Positions 1 to 7,807 of a stretch of DNA of 64,000 nt are shown here, piece by piece (the stretch's first letter is position 1; each line of letters opens with the position of its first letter). A model generated the notes under the pieces. That model did not search any database. It was given only the letters and a program-made list of their open reading frames with translations, and was not told where the DNA came from. Source of the DNA: Bosea sp. 685 (GTDB lineage Bacteria > Pseudomonadota > Alphaproteobacteria > Rhizobiales > Beijerinckiaceae); contig NZ_CP134779.1 of the NCBI RefSeq assembly GCF_031884435.1, positions 1,922,001 through 1,986,000 on the forward strand. The letters are read 5' to 3'. The translations under genes and the position numbers were made by a program.

Positions 1-44
1 GGCGGAGTTTTAGAGACCGTTGTCTTGTGGCTCGGAAAAACACC

Positions 45-88
45 GTCATTCCTGGCTCGACGCTGCGGGTCGCCCCGGAATGACGGTA
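45..88. repeat. dispersed intergenic palindrome, GTCATTCC/GGAATGAC type
   Basis: An 8-base inverted pair, GTCATTCC and GGAATGAC, encloses a GC-rich core. The same type recurs near 6989-7140 and, as one half, at 15505-15537. I see no gene upstream of position 350; the rest of 1-349 holds this element and the one at 213-316. Confidence 0.5.
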
Positions 89-212
89 TGGTTCCGAGCA
101 TGAAAAGCAGGTTCTGAACGGCGATCCGCCCCCCGCACTCCCGGCCTTCTGGGGATGGCGGGCGGCGGCCTCTTGTCAGCGCGGCGGGGATAGGGTTTGC
201 GATGAGAGCGGC

Positions 213-316
213 GCTAGAGCAATTTCTGATTCAGTTGAATCGCTCAATTGCTCTAGCTCTTTGTTTTAACGCGTTTTCTTCACGCGAACCGGTATCCACT
301 TTGCTCGAAAACGCTC
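213..316. repeat. RIME-like intergenic element (family B)
   Basis: It begins with a perfect 12-bp inverted repeat, GCTAGAGCAATT (213-224) and AATTGCTCTAGC (246-257). It continues into a block containing 'gcgaaccggtatccact' and ending 'gctcgaaaacgctct'. A second copy of that block lies at 21846-21898 and a decayed one at 53159-53205. Such AACCGGTT-centred mosaics are known in Rhizobiales intergenic DNA (RIME type). It abuts the gpt start, so it may shape that 5' leader. Confidence 0.6.
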
Positions 317-349
317 TATATGCGCCAGATGAAGCCCGGAGCCCGCGCC

Positions 350-859
350 ATGGCCGAACCGACCTCCAACAAGGCCTTTCCCGTATCCTGGGACCAGTTC
401 CACCGCGACGCGCGCGCGCTCGCCTGGCGATTGGCCGAGAAGGGGCCTTTTGAGGCTATCGTCTGCATCACGCGCGGCGGGCTCGTGCCGGCCGCGATCA
501 TCTGCCGGGAGCTCGGCTTGCGCCTGATCGAAACGGTCTGTGTCGCGAGCTATCACGACTACAAGAACCAGTCCGAGCTCAAGGTGCTGAAGGACGTCGC
601 GCCCTCGATCAAGGCGATCGGCGACGGCCGGGGCAAGGGCGTGCTCGTCGTCGACGATTTGACCGACACCGGCAAGACCGCCCGCGTCGTGCGCGAAATG
701 CTGCCCAACGCCCATTTCGCCACGGTCTATGCCAAGCCTGCCGGCGTGCCGACGGTCGACACCTTCATCACCGAGGTCAGCCAGGACACCTGGATCTATT
801 TCCCCTGGGATATGGGGCTCGCCTATGTCGAGCCTATCGCCAAGGACCACAAGGGCTAA
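350..859 (+). CDS. gpt: xanthine phosphoribosyltransferase
   Basis: Purine salvage enzyme that converts xanthine or guanine plus PRPP to the nucleotide and pyrophosphate in the cytoplasm. The 169-residue product has the length and type-I PRTase layout of Gpt, with the PRPP-binding loop [14 protein letters not shown] near residues 100-113 and the hood segment [11 protein letters not shown] near residue 40. The start at 350 (MAEPTS...) was preferred over the in-frame ATG at 320 because 320 lies at the edge of the dispersed repeat. The stop codon sits inside a 16-bp tandem duplication. It appears to be a single-gene unit. The family call is firm; base specificity is inferred. Confidence 0.92.
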   Translation: MAEPTSNKAFPVSWDQFHRDARALAWRLAEKGPFEAIVCITRGGLVPAAIICRELGLRLIETVCVASYHDYKNQSELKVLKDVAPSIKAIGDGRGKGVLVVDDLTDTGKTARVVREMLPNAHFATVYAKPAGVPTVDTFITEVSQDTWIYFPWDMGLAYVEPIAKDHKG

Positions 860-873
860 GGACCACAAGGGCT
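842..873. repeat. 16-bp perfect tandem duplication across the gpt stop codon
   Basis: The unit AAGGACCACAAGGGCT occurs at 842-857 and again at 858-873. The gpt TAA spans the junction, so the second copy is untranslated. It is one of eleven 15-19 bp tandem duplications in this window. Confidence 0.9.
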
Positions 874-898
874 GAAGCGTCAGGCGGCGGCTGAGGTT

Positions 899-1876
899 TC
901 AAGTCGTGCTGCGTGAGCGCAGCGCCACGGTCATGCCGGTGATGACCAGCAGCATGCCGATGATCTCCGCCGTCGAGGGCCATTCGCCGAGCAGGACCGC
1001 CCCAGCGAGCGCCGTGATCGCCGGGTTCAACGGCAGGAACAAGGTTGCGCGCGCCGCTCCCAGCAGCGCCACCGTCTGCGTGTAGAGAAACAGCGCCCCG
1101 ACGCCGACCAGGGCGCCCTGGTAGAAGGCCTGCAGGGCAAGCGCCCCCCAAGCTATCTCGCCGAGCCGGATCGGCAGCGCTAGCGCCGCGACGGGCAGGA
1201 ACAGCAGCGAGAGCAGGCAGGTCGCGATGGTGACATCGATCGCATCCGCGCCCCAGCGTCTCGCCAGCAGCCCGAACAACGACCACATCATTGCGGTGAG
1301 CACGAAGAGCAGATCGCCGATCCAGGCGCTGTCATGGGCGGGGGCATGTCCAAGGGGCTGCGAGGAAAGCGCCTGCCAAGAAAGCGCCTGCCAGGAGAAG
1401 GCGCCGACGCCCGCCAGAACCAGCGCGAGCCCGGCCAGCCTCATCCGCCCCGGCCGTTCACCCGCCAGGAGATAGGCGAGGATGGCGGTGAAGACCGGGA
1501 TCAATCCTGGCGTGATGGTCGCGGAATGCAGCGCCGGGGCAAAGGAGGCGCCGGCGATGAGCACCAACGAATAGGGTGCGCCGGTAAGCGCGGTCAGCAC
1601 CAGGGCGCGGCGCCAGCCGATCCGCCCGATCGGGAAAGGCCGCACCCGCCGCAGCGCGAAGGGCAACAGCAGGAGCGCGGCGGTCGCAAAACGCAGGATC
1701 GTGACGTCGGCCGGGGTCAGCCCGTCGGCAACCGACTGGCGTGAGACCACAGCCTGGATGCCCCAGATCAGGCTGGTCGTCAGGCCGCAGGCGATGCCGA
1801 GCCAGGGCGTCCGGCCGGCAGGCGCGGCGAGGCGCGTGGCGGTGGCGAGTTGACGCGGCGGAACGGCCTGGTTCAC
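899..1876 (-). CDS. EamA/DMT-family transporter
   Basis: Inner-membrane exporter of the drug/metabolite transporter superfamily, with about ten hydrophobic segments forming two EamA repeats. The first repeat starts WLGIACGLTTSLIWGIQA and the second near 'LLFVLTAMMWSLFGLLARR'. Substrate is unknown. I chose the GTG at 1876 (325 residues) because GGAAAG lies eight bases upstream. The longer TTG frame to 1921 runs into a dispersed repeat. Residues SWQALSWQAL between the two halves come from a 15-bp tandem duplication at 1366-1395. It is convergent with gpt. Confidence 0.85.
   Translation of the reverse strand: MNQAVPPRQLATATRLAAPAGRTPWLGIACGLTTSLIWGIQAVVSRQSVADGLTPADVTILRFATAALLLLPFALRRVRPFPIGRIGWRRALVLTALTGAPYSLVLIAGASFAPALHSATITPGLIPVFTAILAYLLAGERPGRMRLAGLALVLAGVGAFSWQALSWQALSSQPLGHAPAHDSAWIGDLLFVLTAMMWSLFGLLARRWGADAIDVTIATCLLSLLFLPVAALALPIRLGEIAWGALALQAFYQGALVGVGALFLYTQTVALLGAARATLFLPLNPAITALAGAVLLGEWPSTAEIIGMLLVITGMTVALRSRSTT
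1366..1395. repeat. 15-bp in-frame tandem duplication in the EamA gene
   Basis: Two adjacent 15-base units (14 of 15 identical) encode the doubled pentapeptide SWQAL in the inter-repeat linker of the transporter. The unit is a multiple of three, so frame is kept. Confidence 0.85.
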
Positions 1877-1920
1877 GGGGTGTGCTTTCCGGGGGAGGCG
1901 GTGCGTTGCGCGCCTCTGCA

Positions 1921-2047
1921 AGAGCAGGATGCGAAAAAGTGGGAACCGGTTTTTCGCATTGATCCTGCTCTCACTCTTGGGTGAGAGACGGATTCAGATA
2001 TCAGATGGGATCACTGTGTGTTCCCATCTGAAATCATCCGGCTCTAG
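1921..2047. repeat. RIME-like intergenic element (family A), copy 1
   Basis: The first half is an inverted repeat that starts GAGCAGGATGCGAAAA, centres on GGGAACCGGTTTTTCGC and closes with GATCCTGCTC. A second arm follows, with TCAGATGGGA opposed to TCCCATCTGA, ending CTCTAG. Related copies lie at 44756-44855, 49949-50078 and 51284-51372, plus a short one at 49303-49347. It occupies the spacer between the divergent EamA and GST genes. Confidence 0.75.
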
Positions 2048-2273
2048 GGTGGCGCTGCTATGCCGGCACGGCGGCCCGCGGGGCAAGGGCGCGCGCCTTG
2101 GGGCGGTCCCGAGCCCGGCGCATAACCGTTCAGGACTTGGTCGCTTCAAGCCCCTGTGGCTGCATGGCCGCGTTTGCAGTCATGCCTCTATGCGCAGCGC
2201 GCGCCGGCCTCTAGCTTTCGCGAAACCGCGCCGCTTCGCTGCGGTTTCGCTCCTTTAGACGAGGGCCAGTGCC

Positions 2274-2978
2274 ATGACCGATCTCTCCGCTTTCCCGATC
2301 ACCAAGCGCTGGCCGGCCCAGCATCCCGACCGCATCCAGCTCTATTCGCTGCCGACGCCCAATGGTGTGAAGGTCTCGATCGCGCTGGAGGAACTCGAAC
2401 TGCCCTACGAGCCGCATCTGATCGATATCGGCAAGAACGAGACCTGGGGCCCGGAATTCCTCTCGCTGAACCCCAATGGCAAAATCCCCGCGATCATCGA
2501 TCCCAACGGGCCGGGCGGAAAGCCTTTCGGGCTGTGGGAGTCGGGCGCGATCCTGGTCTATCTCGCCGAGAAGACCGGCAAGCTCATCCCGAGCGACGCA
2601 GGCCTGCGCTATGAGACCCTGCAATGGGTCTTCTTCCAGATGGCGGCGGTGGGGCCGATGTTCGGCCAGCTCGGCTTCTTCCACAAATTCGCCGGCAAGG
2701 ACTATGAGGATAAGCGCCCGCGCGACCGTTACGCCAATGAGAGCAAGCGCCTGCTCGGCGTGCTGGAGACCAGGCTCACCGGCCGCGACTGGATCATGGG
2801 CAAGGACTACAGCATCGCCGACATCGCCTTGCTCGGCTGGGTGCGCAATCTCGTCGGCTTCTACGGCGCGGCCGAACTCGTCGACTATGCCAGCCTGAAA
2901 CAGGTCCCGCTCTGGCTCGAACGCGGCCTGGCGCGGCCGGCAGTGCAGCGCGGCCTGGACAGCCCCAAGCGGGGGTAA
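2274..2978 (+). CDS. glutathione S-transferase, YfcG-like
   Basis: Cytoplasmic glutathione-dependent thiol enzyme. The 234-residue protein has an N-terminal thioredoxin-like half with TPNGVKVSIALEELELPY near residues 26-43 and the glutathione-contacting NPNGKIPAI and ESGAILVYLAEKTG segments. A helical C-terminal half contains YSIADIALLGWV. The TPNG and ESGAI signatures match the YfcG/YghU (Nu-class) group, whose studied members act as disulfide-bond oxidoreductases. That activity is inferred by family only. GAGGG upstream could serve as ribosome site. A strong hairpin at 3072-3107 ends the unit. Confidence 0.87.
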   Translation: MTDLSAFPITKRWPAQHPDRIQLYSLPTPNGVKVSIALEELELPYEPHLIDIGKNETWGPEFLSLNPNGKIPAIIDPNGPGGKPFGLWESGAILVYLAEKTGKLIPSDAGLRYETLQWVFFQMAAVGPMFGQLGFFHKFAGKDYEDKRPRDRYANESKRLLGVLETRLTGRDWIMGKDYSIADIALLGWVRNLVGFYGAAELVDYASLKQVPLWLERGLARPAVQRGLDSPKRG

Positions 2979-3071
2979 GGACGTGGTTGGCGTCGCGTGA
3001 CGCATCGTCGCGGAGCCGGTCGGCGCGAAATCCCGATCTCCTCCGCGCTGCGGCCTTCTCCGCCTGAATGA

Positions 3072-3107
3072 AAAAGCCGCCGCTCGGGTCATCGAGCGGC
3101 GGCTTTT
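3072..3107. terminator. bidirectional intrinsic terminator between gst and DUF805 gene
   Basis: A perfect 15-bp stem, AAAAGCCGCCGCTCG and its complement, closes a 6-base loop (GGTCAT). A-run and T-run flanks are present on both strands. It lies between two convergent genes, as expected for a shared terminator. Confidence 0.92.
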
Positions 3108-3139
3108 CTTTAGGTCGCGGCTCCGTTCACGGCGGACGG

Positions 3140-3559
3140 TCAAGCCGCGATTGCTGGCGTGCCCAGAGGATCGGGACCAAACCGGTTTGCTCCTGCAGTA
3201 CCGCGCAGGCATCCGGCCTCGATGAAATACCAGGCAGCGCCGATCAGCGGGACAAATTGAATGAGCAACCACCAGCCGGATTTGTTGCGGTCGTGGTAGC
3301 GTTTCACGCCGACGCAGATGCCTGACCAAATGCAGAAAATAATATAGCCGAAGACAAGGATGAGGTAGGGCACAGACTTGGCGCCTGTGACGTTGTAGCT
3401 ACCTTCTGCGCTGACTTCGCCCGGGATTATCTGCCACAGCACAAACAGCAGCAGTCCTACGATTATCGACGCGCCGATATAATACAATATCGCGGACCAG
3501 AATTTTCCTCGTCCGATGCGGCCATCAGAAGAAAATAAGAATGCAGTCATAGTTTTCAA
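3140..3559 (-). CDS. DUF805 family membrane protein
   Basis: Small inner-membrane protein of unknown function. The 139 residues begin with the DUF805 signature GRIGRGKFW near residue 13. Transmembrane segments follow, with the conserved VKRYHDRNKSGWW loop near residue 84 and a C-terminal GANRFGPDPLG that is also typical of the family. Base composition of the gene and its upstream spacer is visibly more AT-rich than the neighbours. Function cannot be assigned from the sequence. Confidence 0.88.
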   Translation of the reverse strand: MKTMTAFLFSSDGRIGRGKFWSAILYYIGASIIVGLLLFVLWQIIPGEVSAEGSYNVTGAKSVPYLILVFGYIIFCIWSGICVGVKRYHDRNKSGWWLLIQFVPLIGAAWYFIEAGCLRGTAGANRFGPDPLGTPAIAA

Positions 3560-3960
3560 GCCTCCCCCCGTGTCGCCGTTCGCGACTGTGTTTTGTTCTG
3601 GCAGAAATGTTGGAATGTCAATTTAAATAATATTTGTTGAAATACTCTGTAGAAAGTCGTTCAGCAAAAATTGCAGTTAACTACAAATAATGCTGCCGCC
3701 CATGGATATTTGGCTCCGTTCCGTAAATTGAGCGCTGATTTCTGATGGGATGAATATTTGGATTCGGCGATGAGCGAGAGCGCGGTGCTGGTTCTGTCAC
3801 TCACCAACGTCACCAGGCTCTCGATGGGTTCGCCATCTCTGTTCCCGCCCGATCTCGATGGCGGTGCCGCGCGGCCTGAGCAGCCCCGAGCGTGGCTGAG
3901 CGAGGCTCTCCTGGCGCGACCGGATTTGCAGGCGCGATCCGACAAGCTAGAACGCTGGTC
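3560..3960. other. AT-rich intergenic region, no supported gene
   Basis: About 400 bases separate the divergent DUF805 and ddl genes. The stretch 3600-3760 is strikingly AT-rich (runs such as CAATTTAAATAATATTT) and should hold both promoters. I saw no reading frame with convincing codon use and no RNA gene. Confidence 0.5.
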
Positions 3961-5088
3961 ATGAAAGAGAAAATCCGAGTCGCGGTCCTCTACGGGGGCA
4001 AATCCGGGGAACATGAGGTTTCGCTGCAATCGGCGGCCTCGGTGATCGAGCATCTCGACCGGGATCGCTTCGACGTGGTCCCGATCAGCATCGACAAGCA
4101 GGGCAAGTGGCAGTGGAACGACCTGCGCCTCATCGAGGAGGCGAAGGGGCGGGCGTTGCCCATCTTCGATGATGCCCCGGAAATGCGGCTCTCGCCCCAG
4201 GCCGACGGGCGCGCCACGCTCCTGCCGGTGATCGGTTCAGCGACGTCGCCGCGGCCAATCGACGTGGTCTTCCCGGTGATGCACGGTCCGCTCTACGAGG
4301 ATGGGGCGGTGCAGGGCGTCCTGGAGCTCGCCGGCGTCGCCTATGTCGGCTCCGGCGTGCTGAGCTCGGCGATCGGGATGGACAAGGACATCGCCAAGCG
4401 GCTGGCCTTGTTCGCGGGGTTGCCGGTGCTGCCCTATCTGGCGCTGGCGAAGCGCGATTATGAGCGCGACCCGGCCCGCTGGGCCCAGGCCGTGCGCGAG
4501 AAGCTGACGCTGCCCGTCTTCGTGAAGCCCTGCAATATGGGCTCAAGCGTCGGCGTGCATAAGGTGAAGCAATGGGACGCGCTGGATGCGGCGCTGCGCG
4601 ACGCCTTCCTCTACGACGTCAAGGTGTTGGTCGAGCAGGGTATCGATGTCCGCGAGATCGAGGTGGCAGTGCTCGAGGGCGAGCCGCTGTTCGTGAGCGT
4701 GGCGAGCGAGATCAATGCCAACCCCAAGCATGAATTTTATTCCTACGAGGCCAAATACCTCGATCAGGACGGCGCGACCGTCGATCTGCCGGCCAAGCTC
4801 GACACTGCGCAGATGGACCGGGTCAGGCAGCTCGCGAATGACGCCTTCGTCGCGCTCGAATGCAGCGGCCTTGCCCGGGTCGATTTCTTCCTCGACCGCC
4901 GGGGCGGTGATTTCTACTTCAACGAAATCAACACCTTGCCGGGCTTCACCTCGATCAGCATGTATCCCAAGATGATGGAAGCCTCCGGGCTGCCTTACCG
5001 GGACCTGCTGAGCCGCCTGATCGAACTCGCCCTGGAGAAGCAGGCGGGCAAGCATGGGCTGAAGACTGACTATCAGGATCAGCTCTGA
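3961..5088 (+). CDS. ddlA: D-alanine--D-alanine ligase
   Basis: ATP-grasp ligase that makes D-Ala-D-Ala for peptidoglycan in the cytoplasm. The 375-residue product shows YGGKSGEHEVSLQSA at residues 10-24, the ATP-grasp core FVKPCNMGSSVGVHKV, and the metal- and product-binding FNEINTLPGFTSISMYPKM near the C-terminus. It resembles the longer DdlA type more than the cell-division-cluster DdlB type. The start at 3961 (MKEKIRV) fits the family; a frame reading from 3892 would add an unconserved leader. It stands apart from the mur/fts genes. Inverted repeats follow it. Confidence 0.93.
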   Translation: MKEKIRVAVLYGGKSGEHEVSLQSAASVIEHLDRDRFDVVPISIDKQGKWQWNDLRLIEEAKGRALPIFDDAPEMRLSPQADGRATLLPVIGSATSPRPIDVVFPVMHGPLYEDGAVQGVLELAGVAYVGSGVLSSAIGMDKDIAKRLALFAGLPVLPYLALAKRDYERDPARWAQAVREKLTLPVFVKPCNMGSSVGVHKVKQWDALDAALRDAFLYDVKVLVEQGIDVREIEVAVLEGEPLFVSVASEINANPKHEFYSYEAKYLDQDGATVDLPAKLDTAQMDRVRQLANDAFVALECSGLARVDFFLDRRGGDFYFNEINTLPGFTSISMYPKMMEASGLPYRDLLSRLIELALEKQAGKHGLKTDYQDQL

Positions 5089-5111
5089 GGCGGCGCGGCT
5101 CCCGCGCTCTT

Positions 5112-5280
5112 TATTCCTTCTCCCCTGGCGGGAGAAGGTGGCGCGCAGCGCCGGATGAGGGGGCGCCGTGCCCTTTCCGGTTGGCGTGGCGTTCAGGCCA
5201 GACGGTGAGCTCACAGCGCCCCCTCATCCGTCTCGGCTTCGCCGAGCCACCTTCTCCCGCCAGGGGAGAAGGGGTCTCCG
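5112..5280. repeat. paired inverted intergenic repeats (family C)
   Basis: Two opposed arms, CTTCTCCCCTGGCGGGAGAA at about 5117-5136 and its near-complement around 5250-5270, each carry adjoining CGCCGGATGAGGG/CCCTCATCCG blocks. A third related arm occurs at 6889-6950. The structure lies between the convergent ddl and EamA genes, and could fold as a long hairpin. Confidence 0.7.
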
Positions 5281-5395
5281 CCCCGTTCTCGTCATGCTCG
5301 GGACAAGCCGTGCATGAGGGCGGAGACGACCTTCCCGTTTATTCTCGGCCCCAAAAGCCCCGGCCTATTCCGCCCCCGCCCACTTGGCCAAGCGG

Positions 5396-6301
5396 CTATC
5401 CCTCGCTCGCCTTCGGCGGCGAGTGGACCGCAACGCCGGCTATGACCAGAGCCACGCCGAGAATGTCTTGCAGGCTCGGGATCTGGGCGAGGACGATCGC
5501 CGCAATGACGGTTGCCGTCGCAGGCAGGATCGCCAGGCAAAGCGCGAAGGTCTGACGCGGCAGGCGGGACATCGCAAGCTGGTCGGCTATGTAGGGAATG
5601 ACCGACGAGCATAGGCCGACCGCGATGCCGGCAAGCACCAGATTGATCGCGCCAAATGCCCTGGCCGCCTCGGTGAAGCCGATCGGCATGAGGATGACGA
5701 AGGCAATAGCCATGGCGGCGCCAAGACGCTCGACGCCGCCATTCGCCCCATCTTCCGCGGCTTTGTGACCGAGCACGATATAGCCCACGAAAAGCGCTCC
5801 GTTCAGGCTTGCCCAGAGCAGCCCCAGCATGTCCGTCGACCCTTTCAAGTCGATCATGATGACGACGCCGAGCACCGCCAGAAGCAGCGCCAGGGCGTTG
5901 CGGCGCGTGCGCAGCCCGTAGAGGGCGACACCGATCGTGCCGACGAACTCCATGGCCGCCACGAGGCTCATGGGGAGGCGGTCGAGAGCCAGATAGAAGG
6001 CCGTGTTCATGGCCGCGAGGCAGGCGCCGAGGCCGAGCAGCAGCAGCCTCGTCTTCGCGTCGGCCTCCCGGATCGTTCTCCACGGTTTGGTGAAGGGCGC
6101 GAAGATGAGCGCTGCTGACGCGATCCGGAACCACGCCACGCCAAGAACTCCGACCGCTGGAAAAAGCAGCACGGCGAAGGACGGCCCGAGATAGTGGAAG
6201 ATGGCGCTGACCCCGAACCAGGCATAAGGCGGAACGGCTTCGGCGGCTCCATTGAGCGTCAGCTTCGATGATGGCACGAGTTGCTCCCTCGCCATCATCA
6301 T
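5396..6301 (-). CDS. RhtA-like EamA family exporter
   Basis: Ten-segment inner-membrane transporter of the DMT superfamily (301 residues). The N-terminal FAVLLFPAVGVLGVAWFRIA, the AAMEFVGTIGVALY helix and the SSVIPYIADQLAMSRLPRQT loop match the RhtA (threonine/homoserine exporter) subgroup. The gene is divergent from an Lrp/AsnC-type regulator starting about 65 bases away, an arrangement usual for amino-acid exporters. An amino-acid substrate is therefore likely but not shown. Three consecutive ATG codons begin the frame, so the exact start is uncertain by two residues. Confidence 0.87.
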   Translation of the reverse strand: MMMAREQLVPSSKLTLNGAAEAVPPYAWFGVSAIFHYLGPSFAVLLFPAVGVLGVAWFRIASAALIFAPFTKPWRTIREADAKTRLLLLGLGACLAAMNTAFYLALDRLPMSLVAAMEFVGTIGVALYGLRTRRNALALLLAVLGVVIMIDLKGSTDMLGLLWASLNGALFVGYIVLGHKAAEDGANGGVERLGAAMAIAFVILMPIGFTEAARAFGAINLVLAGIAVGLCSSVIPYIADQLAMSRLPRQTFALCLAILPATATVIAAIVLAQIPSLQDILGVALVIAGVAVHSPPKASEG

Positions 6302-6367
6302 GAGAGGATAGTTCGCTCGATTAAATGCCTGATGCGAGGAGAATTTCTATTTCTTCCTTGCAAGCGC

Positions 6368-6856
6368 ATGGTGATTTCGATGAAGCGCCTTCGATATGAA
6401 AATGGCGGATTGGACGCGACGGATCTTCGGCTGCTCGATGCGCTCGCCGCCGATGCGCGGATCAGCATCGCGGAGCTGGGGCGTCTCGTCGGGCTGTCTT
6501 CGCCGAGCGTATCTGAAAGGGTCAGGCGGCTGGAGGAGGCGGGCGTGATCGAGGGCTATACCGTCACGATCAACCCCAAGGCGCTTGGCCTGCCGCTCGC
6601 GGCCTGGCTCCGTATCCGGCCGATTCCCGGCCAGCTTCACAACGTGACCGAAATCCTGCGGGGGATTCCGGAGATCGTGGAATGCGACCGCATCACCGGC
6701 GAAGACTGCTTCATCGCTCGCGCCCATGTCGAGAGTGTCGAGGCGCTGGAGCAGTTGATCGACAAGCTCATCCCCTATTCGATGACGAACACGTCGATCA
6801 TCCAGTCGTCTCCCGTCCCGCGCAGATTGCCGCCGCTGAGGCTGCCGATCGAGTAG
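6368..6856 (+). CDS. Lrp/AsnC family transcriptional regulator
   Basis: DNA-binding regulator of amino-acid metabolism (162 residues). The N-terminal winged helix has DLRLLDALAADARISIAELG and the recognition segment LSSPSVSERVRRLEEAGVI. A C-terminal RAM/AsnC ligand domain follows from about residue 75, with ITGEDCFIARAHV. ATG at 6368 or 6380 are the plausible starts; earlier in-frame codons would extend into the divergent exporter gene's leader. It probably controls that exporter in response to an amino acid (inference from the divergent layout). Confidence 0.9.
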   Translation: MVISMKRLRYENGGLDATDLRLLDALAADARISIAELGRLVGLSSPSVSERVRRLEEAGVIEGYTVTINPKALGLPLAAWLRIRPIPGQLHNVTEILRGIPEIVECDRITGEDCFIARAHVESVEALEQLIDKLIPYSMTNTSIIQSSPVPRRLPPLRLPIE

Positions 6857-7300
6857 TCCGTGCACGGCGGATGAAGGCGTGGCGCTCCTTTTCCCTTCTC
6901 CCCTCGGGGGAGAAGGTGGCAGCGCGTAGCGCTGACGGATGAGGGAAGGAAGGCGCAACGCAGATCGTTTTCTCCCTCCGAACCATCCCGTCATTCCGGG
7001 GCGGGCCGCAGGCCTGAGCCCGGAACCCAGAACCGATGCGCTCGATCAGTGAAGCTCACCATGCGAGCCGCACTATGGAGGACCGGCATCGGCTCTGGGT
7101 TCCAGGCTCTTCGCTGACGCGAAGCCCCGGAATGACGGAGGAGCGGCGGTCAGCTCACAGCCCAAGCATCAAACGGTCGTCCCCTCTCGCTGCGCCGGGA
7201 CAGAAGACAGCACCGCCCTGGCGGCATGGCGGCCCTGCGCTGTGGTCTGCGACAAAACGCATCGCGCCCGTTGGAAGTCCTAGGCGTCAATATTATAAGC
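6857..7300. repeat. intergenic repeat cluster (families C and D)
   Basis: The spacer of about 440 bases contains a family C arm (CTTCTCCCCTCGGGGGAGAA region, 6893-6945). It also holds a long inverted pair, from GTCATTCCGGGGCGG (about 6991) with CCCGGAACCCAGAACC to GGCTCTGGGTTCCAGG and CCCCGGAATGAC (ending about 7137). No gene is supported in it. Confidence 0.65.
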
Positions 7301-7325
7301 ATGCCTATGAACAGCATGCCTAATG
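7281..7325 (+). promoter_or_regulatory. candidate marR-emrAB promoter/operator
   Basis: TAGGC (7281-7285) and GCCTA (7303-7307) form an inverted pair around an AT-rich TATTATA that could be a -10 element. AGCATGCCTA is then repeated directly at 7299 and 7314. Autorepression of MarR-emrAB operons through such sites is usual, but this site is only a candidate. Confidence 0.35.
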
Positions 7326-7807
7326 ACCCGACAGGGCATCCGCCTCCTTCCGTCGGCTTCCTCCTGCACGATGTGGCGCGTCTGCTGCGGAAGCGTTTCG
7401 AGCAGCATGGCCGGGCGAGCAGCCTCGGTCTGACGCGCTCGCAATGGCAGGTGCTCGCCTATCTCAACCATAACGAGGGCATTCAGCAGGGCGGGCTCGC
7501 CGAATTGCTGGAGGTCGAGCCGATCACGCTCGGGCGCATCGTCGACAAGCTCGAGGCCTGCGGCCTGGTCGAGCGTCGCGCGCATGCGACGGACCGGCGG
7601 GTCTGGCGGCTCTTCCTCACCGAGAAGGCCGGGCCGAAGCTCGCGGAGATGCGCGGGATCGGCGAAATCACCCGGGCGGAAGCCTTCGGCGAAATCTCGG
7701 ATGCCGAGCGCGAACATCTTCTCGCCCTTCTGGGGGCGATGAAATCGAACCTGACCGCCGCCTGCAGCAGCACGCCGCGTGCGGAAAAGCAGGCCAGCCA
7801 TGGATGA
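7316..7807 (+). CDS. MarR family transcriptional regulator
   Basis: Winged-helix repressor, about 163 residues. After VGFLLHDVARLLRKRFEQ come the recognition-region segment GLTRSQWQVLAYLNHNEG and the wing KLEACGLVERRAHATDRRVW with the usual D-R pair. It is the first gene of a three-gene operon with emrA and emrB. Its TGA overlaps the emrA ATG (ATGGATGA), so translation is coupled. It is likely an autorepressor of the efflux operon, relieved by a small phenolic or cationic compound. In-frame ATGs at 7301 and 7307 are alternative starts. Confidence 0.9.
   Translation: MPNDPTGHPPPSVGFLLHDVARLLRKRFEQHGRASSLGLTRSQWQVLAYLNHNEGIQQGGLAELLEVEPITLGRIVDKLEACGLVERRAHATDRRVWRLFLTEKAGPKLAEMRGIGEITRAEAFGEISDAEREHLLALLGAMKSNLTAACSSTPRAEKQASHG

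Noticed and set aside
3758-3964. 68-codon plus-strand frame before ddl
   Set aside because: No domain, no ribosome site, and it overlaps the ddl start in another frame.
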